A stretch of 64,000 nucleotides of DNA from Celerinatantimonas yamalensis (GCF_046054155.1 NZ_JBEQCT010000004.1:62001-126000), one strand, 5' to 3'. Shown: positions 7,857 through 16,385, counted from the stretch's first letter. Translations and numbers: made by a program. Notes: generated by a model not told the origin, from the sequence alone.

Positions 7857-8770
7857 CACTTTTATGTGTGCACGATGTTGCCAGTGACGTGGATGCCCAC
7901 CTGGCGTTTACCGATCTGTGCCGATTCGATAATAAGCTTTGGCTCGCCTATCGGCGTGCCTCCAGCCATCATCGCAAAGATGGCGAAATCGTGATCCTCA
8001 CTGGCGACGGCGAGCAGTGGTGTGAACAAGCTCGTATTGGCGGGATTGGGGATTGGCGCGATCCTAAATTTTCAATCTCATCCGCTGGCCTGCTACTGCT
8101 CAACTGTGCCTGTATCAGCCCGGATGGTTTGCATTCGCTATTGTATCGTCTTGACGAGAATATCTGGCAAAGTAACGGCCCAATAGCGCCCGTTCATCAA
8201 TGGCTTTGGCGCACCCATTGGGTGGGATCGTATGGCTATAGTTTTGCCTATCAGCGCCCCGATTTACTGCAGTTGTATCGTGTCAATCAAACGCTGCGTT
8301 ATCAGCTTTGGCAAGCACAGCCGTTAGGCGATTTAGCAAAGCCAAATGGGTATCCCAATGAGTCGGGGCTTACGAGCGCAGCTGATGGCACGATGTATTG
8401 TTTGCTGCGCCGTGATGGGGATGACCCGCGCGCATTACTTGGACAAAGCCAAGCACCCTATCAAGATTGGCAATGGCAAGTGCTCGATAAGGCCATCGGT
8501 GGCCCGGTGCTAACGATGACACCAGATGGGCAACTATTGTGTGTGGTGCGTTTGTATCAGCCTGCTCGTACCAGTGTGTGTCTGGTTGACCCTGAACGAG
8601 GGCAAGTTATCGAACAATTGCGCTTGCCCTCAGGTGGTGACACCAGTTATGCCGGTATAGTGTGGCGCGATGCGCATCACCTGGATATTAGCTATTATTC
8701 GTCGCATCAACACAACCGCTGCTCTATCTATCTGGCGAGGCTTTCCTATCACGGCGATACGGCTCTTTAA
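7847..8770 (+). CDS. Sialidase-fold (BNR-like beta-propeller) protein, function unknown
   Basis: 307-residue protein that I can place only in the sialidase/neuraminidase-like propeller superfamily. Seen: several blade-like repeats, DWRDPKF near residue 68, PNESGLTSAADGTMYCLLRR, GGPVLTMTPDGQLLC, and a C-terminal SYYSSHQHNRCSIYLARL that resembles the closing blade of such proteins. There is no signal peptide or membrane span, so it should be cytoplasmic, unlike secreted sialidases. The ATG at 7847 has GGAGG upstream and overlaps the end of cra by 10 bp, so the two are co-translated. A sugar-related role is plausible from its neighbour but not shown. Confidence 0.6.
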   Translation: MALTLLCVHDVASDVDAHLAFTDLCRFDNKLWLAYRRASSHHRKDGEIVILTGDGEQWCEQARIGGIGDWRDPKFSISSAGLLLLNCACISPDGLHSLLYRLDENIWQSNGPIAPVHQWLWRTHWVGSYGYSFAYQRPDLLQLYRVNQTLRYQLWQAQPLGDLAKPNGYPNESGLTSAADGTMYCLLRRDGDDPRALLGQSQAPYQDWQWQVLDKAIGGPVLTMTPDGQLLCVVRLYQPARTSVCLVDPERGQVIEQLRLPSGGDTSYAGIVWRDAHHLDISYYSSHQHNRCSIYLARLSYHGDTAL

Positions 8771-8902
8771 TGGCGTAAAGTTAAGGTATTTTAGTCGCGT
8801 TCATGGCAGCGAGCAATCTGCAGTGCCAACACACCATTACGTAGTTGGTTAGATCGATTATCTACCTGATTGAGCCGCACTTATTTTTAACCAAAATGAT
8901 TC

Positions 8903-9127
8903 TTAGCACTTATTAATAAAGTATTTACAGCGAGGTTTAATATTGAGTCCCTCAGGTTCAGATACGACCTCATCGCTAATCCAACCATCGCTGCAAACCA
9001 TATCAGATTCATCTGGGCTATCCTCAAATTCAATGCATCGCATAACAATGAGACCATTGGTCAATGTCACTACAGACTCTGAACGTTCAACCCATCCGCC
9101 ACTTTCTTCAATGCACTCAGTATGCAC
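8903..9127 (-). CDS. Small hypothetical protein (weak)
   Basis: 74-codon ORF from a GTG at 9125-9127 with GGAAAA upstream. The product is acidic and Cys-containing: VHTECIEESGGWVERSESV at the start and RCKYFINKC at the end. The same frame continues upstream without a stop for nine more codons (THELIVGKLV) to a TGA that is preceded by ATG AAA. The original gene may therefore have started there and been interrupted by a nonsense change. No recognised family. Could be a real small gene, a remnant or chance. Confidence 0.3.
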   Translation of the reverse strand: MHTECIEESGGWVERSESVVTLTNGLIVMRCIEFEDSPDESDMVCSDGWISDEVVSEPEGLNIKPRCKYFINKC

Positions 9128-9457
9128 GAGTTTTCCAACGATTAACTCATGAGTTCATTTCATCTGCATCTACTCGTTAGGGCGCATTGACGCCTCAAAG
9201 GCATTGTTGCTACGTCGGCACATTTTACGAAAAAGAAGCATGTCGTTATGCTACATATCTGCTAGATCACCCGCCATATATGCAACTAAAAAGCGGCCCG
9301 AAGGGGCTTTGTCAAGGCTCTCTGTTTATTCTCAGTTAGAATAACTAAACAGTGTTGCTTATATCGTGAGCATCATCTTGTGAGAACAAAAGCGATCTAA
9401 CCTTGAAGTGTCACCACACCTGCGTGATTCTAAACACGTCACCGTCTACGTGTCTTA

Positions 9458-9498
9458 ACAGAGCATGGCCTTAGATGAGGCATAGACACATGCTCTGT
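9458..9498. repeat. 10-bp perfect inverted repeat downstream of pyrI
   Basis: ACAGAGCATG and CATGCTCTGT separated by 21 nt, starting 11 bp after the pyrI stop on the pyrI strand. May stabilise the 3' end of the pyrBI mRNA; there is no T-run for intrinsic termination. Confidence 0.5.
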
Positions 9499-9508
9499 GA
9501 TGATGGGG

Positions 9509-9973
9509 TTAGCCTTTTAGCTCTGCAAACAGACTGCTTGCAAAGCTCTTCTCACAGTAATGACATTTGAGCTTCAGTTGTTGTGGCTTGGTTTGGCGTA
9601 CGTAAAACTGGCTAATGACCGCCTCACTATGGCTGATGCAGTTGCTGTTTGGGCAACGGAAAACACCATGAATACGATCTGGCTGGGTGACCTGAAATTT
9701 GCGTACGACCGCATAGTTTTCAATGACGTTAATAGTCGCAGTGGGTGCAAACAATGCCAATTGGTTAGCTTGTTCTTCGCTAAATATGACATCTGCCACT
9801 TTGATGAGATCTTTGCTTTGTCGGTTTCGCGCAGGTAGATTTAAACCAATGGTGATCCGTTTACTGGTATCAGCTAGTTGTAGAAAGCGTAATATTTTAA
9901 TTCCTTGACCTGCTGGAATATGGTCAATAACGGTCCCTTGCTCAATCGCTTCGACTTGTAATTTTTTGTCCAT
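9509..9973 (-). CDS. pyrI: Aspartate carbamoyltransferase regulatory chain
   Basis: Regulatory subunit of aspartate transcarbamoylase; binds CTP/ATP and holds catalytic trimers together. 154 residues from the ATG at 9971-9973, which has GGAGTG upstream; a GTG two codons earlier also opens the frame but overlaps the pyrB stop. N-terminal nucleotide-binding domain begins KLQVEAIEQGTVIDHIPAG and includes RITIGLNLPA. The C-terminal zinc domain has its four Cys in CPNSNC and CHYC. Lies 2 bp after pyrB, same strand, so pyrBI form an operon as in enterobacteria. Confidence 0.97.
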   Translation of the reverse strand: MDKKLQVEAIEQGTVIDHIPAGQGIKILRFLQLADTSKRITIGLNLPARNRQSKDLIKVADVIFSEEQANQLALFAPTATINVIENYAVVRKFQVTQPDRIHGVFRCPNSNCISHSEAVISQFYVRQTKPQQLKLKCHYCEKSFASSLFAELKG

Positions 9974-9975
9974 GA

Positions 9976-10905
9976 TCACACTCCAAAGTGGTTAGTCAAT
10001 ACTAAAGCGAGTAAGGCTTGTCGGGCAAAAACACCATTGCGCGCCTGTTCAAAATAGTAAGCGTGAGGGTTGCTATCGACCGCAATGTCAATTTCATCGA
10101 TGCGTGGTAACGGATGCAGCACTTTGAGGTTCTTTTTGGCATTGGCGAGCATGTCGGTATTGAGAACAAATCCTGAGCGAAGGTATTGATACTCGGTTTC
10201 ATCGAAACGCTCTTTTTGCACCCGTGTCATATACAAAATATCTAGCTCGTCGACAACTTCTTCAATGCTTTGATGGAAACTACAAGCAATGCCTTTTTCC
10301 CGCAGTTCATCGATGAGGTAGTCAGGCATAGCCAATGCTTGCGGTGCCACAAAGTAAAATTGACAACCAAATAGGGAGAGAGCCTGGGCTAATGAGTGGA
10401 CGGTGCGGCCATATTTTAGATCACCGACAAAGGCTACTTTCAACCCTTCTAAGCTGCCTTGAGTTTCATAAATGGTAAACAGATCCAAAAGTGTTTGAGT
10501 CGGATGCTGGTTCGCTCCATCACCGCCGTTGATTACGGGCACGCTGGAAAATTCGCTGGCTAAACGTGCCGCGCCTTCTTTAGGGTGGCGCATAAAAAAT
10601 GCATCAGAATAGGATGAGATGATCCGCACTGAGTCAGCAAGCGTTTCCCCCTTCTTCCCCAGTGAGGTATTGCCGCCATCAGCAAACCCAATCACATTGC
10701 CTCCAAGGCGCTGAACCGCTGATTCAAACGACAAACGAGTGCGGGTAGATGCTTCAAAAAAGCAGCTAGCGATAACTTTGTTCTTAAGTAATGTTGGTTG
10801 GGGAGTGGCTTTGAGTCGACCAGCAGTGTCGATAATCAATTCCAGCTCGGCGCGACAAAGATCGGCAATCGAGATGATATGCCGTTGATAGAGCGGGTTG
10901 GTCAT
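9976..10905 (-). CDS. pyrB: Aspartate carbamoyltransferase catalytic chain
   Basis: Catalyses carbamoyl phosphate + aspartate to N-carbamoylaspartate, the committed step of pyrimidine synthesis. 309 residues from the ATG at 10903-10905, chosen because MTNPLYQRHIISIADL aligns with the E. coli start (MANPLYQKHIISINDL); the frame is open 26 codons further upstream. Carbamoyl-phosphate loop ASTRTRLSFE, catalytic NQHPTQTLLDLFTI, and the aspartate-binding region MTRVQKERF and LHPLPR are all present. Cotranscribed with pyrI. Confidence 0.97.
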   Translation of the reverse strand: MTNPLYQRHIISIADLCRAELELIIDTAGRLKATPQPTLLKNKVIASCFFEASTRTRLSFESAVQRLGGNVIGFADGGNTSLGKKGETLADSVRIISSYSDAFFMRHPKEGAARLASEFSSVPVINGGDGANQHPTQTLLDLFTIYETQGSLEGLKVAFVGDLKYGRTVHSLAQALSLFGCQFYFVAPQALAMPDYLIDELREKGIACSFHQSIEEVVDELDILYMTRVQKERFDETEYQYLRSGFVLNTDMLANAKKNLKVLHPLPRIDEIDIAVDSNPHAYYFEQARNGVFARQALLALVLTNHFGV

Positions 10906-10944
10906 TGTGTGTATCCTAGGGTCCGATATGGTGATCGGGGTGGC

Positions 10945-10953
10945 ATTATAACA
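10945..10953 (-). promoter_or_regulatory. Extended -10 promoter of pyrBI
   Basis: Minus strand reads TGTTATAAT, a perfect -10 hexamer with the TGn extension, about 40 bp upstream of the pyrB start. No good -35 is seen at 17 bp (a TTGACG is 24 bp away), consistent with an extended -10 promoter. I do not see a clear UTP-sensing leader peptide or terminator-attenuator in the short leader. Confidence 0.5.
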
Positions 10954-11307
10954 GCGTGATAAGTAAATAGACAGCGTCAACAATGGCTCAGTGGTGAGTG
11001 ATTAACGGGGAAGATAGCAGTAAAACATATCATTTTGAATGGCTTAGTGTAGTTATTCATTCAAGTGTCTATTTTGTGATGAAATCTCTCGTAAATCATC
11101 GAATTATATTGATTTTAATAGGGTTAACTGCTGCCTCTTTCAGCCCCTTTTTTGCAAGAACTCTGCGTTTACTGCAAATATCGTGTAAACTGCCCGCTCT
11201 TAAAGAGTCATATTATGCAACACATCAATTATAAAACAACCATAAAAAAACCTGTCTGACGAATCTTAATCTCGTCGCAAACAGGTCTTATAAGGAGAAC
11301 CATAAGT
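10954..11307. other. Intergenic region between pyrB and the AgcS symporter
   Basis: A plus-strand ORF at 10998-11234 is open but its sequence resembles no family and it overlaps promoter DNA; I consider it noise. The notable element is the hairpin at 11244-11286, listed separately. A promoter for the symporter must be here; TATTAT near 11210 is a candidate -10. Confidence 0.4.
11244..11286 (-). terminator. Terminator-like hairpin in the 5' leader of the AgcS gene, T-run on the minus strand
   Basis: Nested inverted repeat: ACCTGT / ACAGGT (11250-11255 and 11281-11286) enclosing GACGA / TCGTC (11258-11262 and 11272-11276). On the minus strand the stem is followed by seven T (complement of 11244-11250), the layout of an intrinsic terminator pointing at pyrB. 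On the plus strand it folds in the mRNA leader, ending 6 nt before the AGGAG ribosome site of the symporter. Confidence 0.6.
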
Positions 11308-12768
11308 ATGGATTTAATTGAACAAATTGAGAGCGCTATCCATGTGGTCATGGATCCGGTCAGTCATTTTATTTGGACCTATATATTAATTTATCTACTG
11401 CTTGGCGCGGGTCTATTATTTACCTGTTTTACCCGGTTTATGCAGTTTCGCCTGCTGGGCCATATGATGAAAATTACATTTAGTCGCCGAGAAAAAGGTG
11501 AAGCAGGGATTAGTGCCTTTCAAGCGTTTGCTACGTCACTGGCCTCAAGGGTTGGTACAGGGAACCTAGCCGGGGTGGCGATTGCGCTGTGGGTGGGTGG
11601 CCCAGGCGCGATTTTTTGGATGTGGATCACTGCATTGTTAGGGTTGGCGACCGCTTTTATTGAATCAACACTAGCACAAATTTACAAAGAACCTCATCAA
11701 GATGGTTCGTTCCGCGGGGGCCCCGCCTACTACATCGAGCGTGGGCTAGGACACCGCTGGATGAGTGTGGTATTTGCTATCTTTTTGCTAATCGCTTATG
11801 GACTCGCTTTTAACGGCGCACAGGCTAATACCATTGCCCAGAGTATGGAGCAAGCGTTTCATATTCCAACTTGGCTAACTGGGGTTGTACTGGTCGTTCT
11901 CACCGCGCTGATCATTTGCGGCGGGATCCGCTCAGTAGCTCGGACTGCAGAAAAAATTGTCCCAGCTATGGCAACCCTGTATCTGTTGGTTGCTTTGTAT
12001 ATTCTGCTGGTGAATATAGCTCAAGTACCCGCGATGTTTGCGCTGATCTTCAAAAGTGCTTTTGGTTATAGCGCCGCGATTGGCGGGAGCGTGGGGTACA
12101 CCATTAAAATTGCGATGGAAAATGGTATTAAACGAGGGCTATTTTCTAACGAAGCTGGGATGGGGTCTGCGCCAAATGTTGCAGCAACAGCGACGGTGAA
12201 ACATCCTGCAGCACAAGGATTAGTGCAGTCATTTGGCGTGTTCGTTGATACGTTGGTGATCTGTAGCTGTACCGCCGTAGTTATTTTACTCTCAGGGGCA
12301 TATGAAAAACTACTCAGTGGCGGGATCCATCAGCATGTCGAAGGGATCCAACTCACACAAATGGCGATGCATGATCATCTCGGTGCGTTTGGTACCTATT
12401 TTGTGGCTGTGGCGATTTTTTTGTTTGCCTTTACCTCCATCATTGGTAATTACGCGTACGGCGAAATCAATATCGGTTATCTGTTTAAAGGTCACCCAAA
12501 GCTTGCGATTAACACGTTGCGTATTGCGCTACTGTTGATGGTGATGTTGGGTTCGGTTGCCGATTTGAAATTTGTGTGGAATTTTGCGGATTTTGCGATG
12601 GGTTTGATGGCAACGACCAACTTAATTGCCATTATTTTACTGGCACCAGTGGCGTTTTCTGCTCTAAAAGATTACGAACGACAGCGCAAATCGGGCGTCA
12701 AGCAGCCTGAATTTGACCCACGTGTATTAGAGAAAGTAGCTGGACATTATAAAAAAGATATCTGGTAA
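11308..12768 (+). CDS. AgcS family Na+/alanine (glycine) symporter
   Basis: 486-residue inner-membrane amino-acid:cation symporter. Family signatures: ATSLASRVGTGNLAGVAIAL, GGPGAIFWMWITALLGLATAF, GGPAYYIERGLG and GLFSNEAGMGSAPNVAATA. About ten or eleven membrane spans. ATG at 11308 with AAGGAG 8 nt upstream. Stands alone, ends in a strong terminator shared with pckA. The exact amino acid (alanine, glycine or serine) cannot be told. Confidence 0.93.
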   Translation: MDLIEQIESAIHVVMDPVSHFIWTYILIYLLLGAGLLFTCFTRFMQFRLLGHMMKITFSRREKGEAGISAFQAFATSLASRVGTGNLAGVAIALWVGGPGAIFWMWITALLGLATAFIESTLAQIYKEPHQDGSFRGGPAYYIERGLGHRWMSVVFAIFLLIAYGLAFNGAQANTIAQSMEQAFHIPTWLTGVVLVVLTALIICGGIRSVARTAEKIVPAMATLYLLVALYILLVNIAQVPAMFALIFKSAFGYSAAIGGSVGYTIKIAMENGIKRGLFSNEAGMGSAPNVAATATVKHPAAQGLVQSFGVFVDTLVICSCTAVVILLSGAYEKLLSGGIHQHVEGIQLTQMAMHDHLGAFGTYFVAVAIFLFAFTSIIGNYAYGEINIGYLFKGHPKLAINTLRIALLLMVMLGSVADLKFVWNFADFAMGLMATTNLIAIILLAPVAFSALKDYERQRKSGVKQPEFDPRVLEKVAGHYKKDIW

Positions 12769-12788
12769 GCCGCGTTATCTGACATTAT

Positions 12789-12820
12789 AAATCGGAGCCT
12801 GATGGCTCCGATTTATTTTT
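12789..12820. terminator. Bidirectional rho-independent terminator between agcS and pckA
   Basis: AAATCGGAGCC / GGCTCCGATTT (12789-12799 and 12804-12814), loop of 4, followed by ATTTTTT on the plus strand. It lies between two convergent genes and has some A-richness on the other side, so it may act on both. Confidence 0.88.
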
Positions 12821-12832
12821 TAATGGCCTTTA

Positions 12833-14452
12833 TTAAATGGACGGGCCCGCGCTGACTAAAGCAACACCTGCTGGCGTGTCAGTATATTGGTGGAAGTTTT
12901 TCACAAATAAATGAGCTAACTGCAGCGCTTTTTCCTGCCAGATCGCAGGATCGTCATAGGTTTGGCGAGGGTCGAGGATCTGTTCAGATACTCCGCTGAG
13001 CTTAGTTGGAATAGCCAAATCAAATATTGGGAGTTGTTCGGTTTTAGCGCTTTCGATCTCACCGGCCAAGATCGCATCAATGATGGCACGCGTATCCGCA
13101 ATGGATATGCGTTGACCGGTACCATTCCACCCTGTATTGACCAAATAAGCAGTTGCCCCGCTGGCAAGCATCCGTTTGACGAGCACATCTGCGTATTGCG
13201 TTGGATGTAAACTCAAAAAAGCGGCGCCAAAACAGGCGGAGAACGTCGGTGTCGGTTTAGTCACACCCAGTTCTGTGCCAGCAAGTTTAGCTGTAAACCC
13301 AGACAAAAAGTGATACTGAGTCTGCTCTGGGGTTAACTTCGCGACCGGTGGCAAAACGCCAAACGCGTCTGCGGTTAAGAAGATCACTTTACTCGCGTGC
13401 CCAGCTTTTGAGATGGGTTTAACAATATTTTCGATATAGTCAATAGGGTATGAGACCCGCGTATTTTCCGTTTTTGAGCCATCATCAAAGTCGATTTGTC
13501 CGCTGTCATCGACGACAACATTTTCTAGTAATGCATTGCGGCGGATCGCGTGATAGATATCTGGTTCTGCCGCCTCTTGAAGATGAATCGTTTTGGCATA
13601 GCAGCCACCTTCAAAGTTGAATACACCGTCATCATCCCAGCCATGTTCATCATCACCGATAAGCGCACGTTTCGGATCAGTTGAGAGGGTAGTTTTGCCT
13701 GTTCCTGACAGACCAAAAAAGATAGCTACATCGCCTTTTTCACCGACGTTGGCACTGCAATGCATCGCCGCAATGCCGCGCAGCGGGAGATAGTAATTCA
13801 TCATTGCGAAGATGCCTTTTTTCATCTCGCCGCCATACCATGTTCCGCCAATCAGTTGCATTCTCTCACTTAAGTTAAATACGGTGTAGTTCTCAGAATG
13901 TAACTCTTGACGTTGCCAGTGAGGATTGGTTGCTTTGGAAGCGTTAAGGACCACAAAATCTGGTTGGTAGTGTGCTAATTCCGCATCGCTTGGGCGTATG
14001 AACATGTTTTTGACAAAATGGGCTTGCCAAGCTACTTCAGTGACAAACCGAACACACAGCCGAGTGTCCGGATTGGCGCCGCAAAAGGTATCAATGACAA
14101 ACAAACGTTTGCCATTAAGCTCTTCTAATGTAATGGTTTTTAGTTCTTCCCACACTTGCTGGGTGATGGGTTTATTGTCATTGGGAGAGTGCGGGTTGTT
14201 CCACCAGATTGTATCGTTGGTGACATCATCTTTGACGATATATTTATCTTTGGGTGAGCGACCGGTAAATATCCCCGTATCAACGGCTATGGCGCCCATA
14301 TTGGTGAGTGTTCCGCGCTCAAATCCTTCCAATGTTGGATCAACTTCCGCGTTAAAGAGCGTTTCAAAACTTGGATTATGGATGATGTTGGTTGGATCGT
14401 TGATGCCATAGTGACGTAAATCGTCGATGAGATGATGTAATTGTTCTGTCAT
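12833..14452 (-). CDS. pckA: Phosphoenolpyruvate carboxykinase (ATP)
   Basis: Gluconeogenic enzyme: oxaloacetate + ATP to PEP + CO2. 539 residues, normal length. Seen: GRSPKDKYIV near the N-terminus, the kinase P-loop FGLSGTGKTTLSTDP, the metal-binding LIGDDEHGWDDDGVFN, and the adenine-binding region NTGWNGTG. ATG at 14450-14452 with AAGGAG upstream. Monocistronic, with a long leader containing a 14-bp palindrome. Adjacent Cra control elsewhere in the window is relevant because Cra activates pckA in enterobacteria, but I see no clear Cra site here. Confidence 0.97.
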   Translation of the reverse strand: MTEQLHHLIDDLRHYGINDPTNIIHNPSFETLFNAEVDPTLEGFERGTLTNMGAIAVDTGIFTGRSPKDKYIVKDDVTNDTIWWNNPHSPNDNKPITQQVWEELKTITLEELNGKRLFVIDTFCGANPDTRLCVRFVTEVAWQAHFVKNMFIRPSDAELAHYQPDFVVLNASKATNPHWQRQELHSENYTVFNLSERMQLIGGTWYGGEMKKGIFAMMNYYLPLRGIAAMHCSANVGEKGDVAIFFGLSGTGKTTLSTDPKRALIGDDEHGWDDDGVFNFEGGCYAKTIHLQEAAEPDIYHAIRRNALLENVVVDDSGQIDFDDGSKTENTRVSYPIDYIENIVKPISKAGHASKVIFLTADAFGVLPPVAKLTPEQTQYHFLSGFTAKLAGTELGVTKPTPTFSACFGAAFLSLHPTQYADVLVKRMLASGATAYLVNTGWNGTGQRISIADTRAIIDAILAGEIESAKTEQLPIFDLAIPTKLSGVSEQILDPRQTYDDPAIWQEKALQLAHLFVKNFHQYTDTPAGVALVSAGPSI

Positions 14453-14514
14453 AATTTTGTGCTCCTTGTAGGGGGAGATCAGTCTTATCTTTATTTATAT
14501 AGGTATAGCTTAAC

Positions 14515-14528
14515 TAATCATATGATTA
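14515..14528. promoter_or_regulatory. Palindrome TAATCATATGATTA upstream of pckA
   Basis: Perfect 14-bp palindrome centred about 70 bp upstream of the pckA start. It could be an operator for an unidentified dimeric regulator. A second, looser inverted repeat (AACAGCAGA at 14545-14553 and TCTGCTGTT at 14617-14625) lies further upstream. Confidence 0.4.
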
Positions 14529-14654
14529 ATGAAGGAGCCATGAAAACAGCAGATTACTGAGAGGTATATCAAATTTAATTGGAAATTGGCGTCAATATTG
14601 GCATATTTCCACATAGTCTGCTGTTGGAATAACTGCCATGCTATATCGTTAGGT

Positions 14655-14693
14655 TACAACAAACACCGACCTAACGCTCTGATTAAGTCGGTG
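14655..14693 (-). terminator. Terminator of the hslR-hslO operon
   Basis: CACCGAC / GTCGGTG (14664-14670 and 14687-14693) separated by 16 nt. On the minus strand the stem is followed by TTTGTTGT. It starts 21 bp after the hslO stop. Confidence 0.65.
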
Positions 14694-14713
14694 GGGACTG
14701 AAAATTTGCCAGT

Positions 14714-15592
14714 TTAATGAGTGAGAGCGTTGTCACCATGAAACAGCTGAGTGATATCTTCTTGGTTAAAGCGGTATTCACTACCACAAAATTCACAATG
14801 CATGGCAATCGCACCTTGTTCTTTACAAATCTCTAATAGCTCATGCTCATTCATGGCAAATAGAGCTGAATGACAGCGCTCTTTTGAACAGGTACAACCA
14901 AAACTCAGTGATTGAGGCTCAAACACTCGCACTTGGTCTTGATTGTAGAGGCGATAGAGAATTTGTTCTGCAGGTAGTGTCAATAATTCATTCGCAGTGA
15001 TGGTGCGTGTCAGCTCGGTGACATGCTGGTAATCGTTGAGCATATCTGAGCCATTGGTGGGCAATTGCTGAATCAAAATGCCGGCCACACAAGGGTGCTG
15101 AGTATCTTCTTGATAGAATAGCCATAAGTTTGTAGGTAGTTGCTCAGACTGGGCAAAATAGCTCTCTAAGCTTGCCGCAATGCCTTGTGGGTCAAGTGCG
15201 ACAATGCCTTGATAGCGTTCGCCATTGGCCGGGCTGATGGTAATCACTAAGCGTGCATTAGCGCCAATCATCTCAGCTAGTGAAAGAGTATCGTTATAAC
15301 GCTCGTTATCCCAACGTGCCACACCACGCATCTGCTGGTGGTTATTGCCATTGATCGCAATATAGTGAAGTGAGCCTGTTCCTTGCAGCTGGACGGTGAT
15401 ATCTCCGGCAAATTTTAGGGTTGCGGTCAATAGACTGGTCGCCGCAAGTAGTTCAGCCATAATTTGGCGAATAGTCGCGGGGTAGTCGCGCTGGGCTAAA
15501 ATGGTTTGTAAGGTGTCATCGAGCTGTACCAGCTCACCTCGAACTTGATAGTCTTCAAAAATATAACGGTATAATGTATCGCTTTGAGCCAT
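14714..15592 (-). CDS. hslO: Hsp33 redox-regulated holdase chaperone
   Basis: Cytoplasmic chaperone activated by oxidation and unfolding. 292 residues, same as E. coli. N-terminal substrate-binding domain, linker, then the C-terminal zinc switch with the four Cys in CTC...C (FGCTCSKERC) and CEFC. Start ATG at 15590-15592, 3 bp after the hslR stop. Operon with hslR upstream. Confidence 0.97.
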   Translation of the reverse strand: MAQSDTLYRYIFEDYQVRGELVQLDDTLQTILAQRDYPATIRQIMAELLAATSLLTATLKFAGDITVQLQGTGSLHYIAINGNNHQQMRGVARWDNERYNDTLSLAEMIGANARLVITISPANGERYQGIVALDPQGIAASLESYFAQSEQLPTNLWLFYQEDTQHPCVAGILIQQLPTNGSDMLNDYQHVTELTRTITANELLTLPAEQILYRLYNQDQVRVFEPQSLSFGCTCSKERCHSALFAMNEHELLEICKEQGAIAMHCEFCGSEYRFNQEDITQLFHGDNALTH

Positions 15593-15595
15593 GAG

Positions 15596-15991
15596 TTAGT
15601 CACCTGAATGTTGGTGTTTAAACTGGATAATCTGGCGCCGCTGTTTTTTATCGGGACGACGCTCAGGTGATAAGGGTTTTGGCGCCAATTGGCGTTGCTT
15701 TTGGTCAATTTCGCGTTTAGCCAGGCTTTGTGGCGTTTCTTGATACAACGTTTGGGCGATACTCGCCTTACATCGTTTGTCACTTAGAGCCAATACTTGC
15801 ACTTGTATTTGTTCGCTGCCTTGCCATAAAGTGATCTGCGCGCCAACTTCCACGATGCGGCTTGGTTTGCAGCGTTGCTGATTATAACGCACCTTACCAC
15901 CTTGGATCATCTCTGTTGCCAATGATCGCGTTTTGTAAAACCGAGCCGCCCAAAGCCACTTATCTAAGCGAATGTTTTGTTTGTCGATCAT
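15596..15991 (-). CDS. hslR: Hsp15, ribosome-associated heat-shock protein with S4 domain
   Basis: 131-residue RNA-binding protein that rescues 50S subunits carrying stalled nascent chains. The S4 motif starts IRLDKWLWAARFYKTRSLA and continues GGKVRYNQQRCKPSRIVEVG; the C-terminal third is basic (RRPDKKQRRQ). ATG at 15989-15991. Forms the usual hslR-hslO pair. Divergent from the gsp operon. Confidence 0.96.
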   Translation of the reverse strand: MIDKQNIRLDKWLWAARFYKTRSLATEMIQGGKVRYNQQRCKPSRIVEVGAQITLWQGSEQIQVQVLALSDKRCKASIAQTLYQETPQSLAKREIDQKQRQLAPKPLSPERRPDKKQRRQIIQFKHQHSGD

Positions 15992-16385
15992 AGTCGAGCT
16001 CGCCGCGTTTGGTTTAAAGGCGTCATTATATACCCAAGTTAGCGCAAGCGGCAGTGCTTGCTCGTGTCACGAGATGTCTGAAAATAATGATAGGTTGCGG
16101 CTATTTTTAGGGTAAAGGATTTGTTTTTGTATGATTGTCATATTTTTTATTTATAATCATTCGCATATCTTTTTTGATAAAAAATTAAATAAAAACAAAC
16201 TGTATTTTTAAGCGAGATGTTTCATGAGATTGGATGAAAGTATGCTTCTTGCGTAGACGAAATACAGAGTCGGTATATGATACATTTGGCTAAAAATATC
16301 CCAGTCGTCAGATTAAAGTGAACACTCGGCTAATTAATCGGTCATAACTAAGTTGTAATATGGATAGACCTGAAGTGATAAAAAG
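15992..16385. other. AT-rich divergent promoter region, hslR / gspC
   Basis: 394 bp without a gene. Strongly AT-rich from about 16130 to 16210, with a TATAAT at about 16152 and many A/T runs that would favour nucleoid-protein binding. A weak Fur-like half (ATAATCATT) is present. I see no clear CRP site or heat-shock promoter. Must contain the promoters of both hslR and the gsp operon. Confidence 0.5.

Larger units (their letters stand above)
8771..9508. other. Gene-poor stretch with hairpins and one weak small ORF
   Basis: Between the sialidase-fold gene and pyrI I see only one weak minus-strand ORF (8903-9127, listed separately). Two hairpins lie immediately downstream of pyrI on its strand: ACACGT / ACGTGT at about 9434-9452, and a perfect 10-bp repeat ACAGAGCATG / CATGCTCTGT (9458-9467 and 9489-9498). 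Neither has a T-run, so they are not canonical intrinsic terminators. An imperfect stem AAAGCGGCCC / GGGGCTTT sits near 9291-9311. The low coding content suggests decay. Confidence 0.5.

Noticed and set aside
9150..9420. Possible integron attC site near the small ORF (GTTAGGG at about 9176)
   Set aside because: No matching complementary partner with the RYYYAAC ... GTTRRRY layout could be found, and no integrase or cassette array is present.
10998..11234. 78-codon ORF between pyrB and the symporter
   Set aside because: No ribosome site, no family resemblance, overlaps promoter DNA and ends in AT-rich leader sequence.
13998..14411. Long plus-strand ORF inside pckA
   Set aside because: Antisense shadow of a strongly conserved enzyme.
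16140..16170. Fur-box-like ATAATCATT upstream of gspC
   Set aside because: Only about half of the 19-bp consensus matches in this AT-rich stretch.
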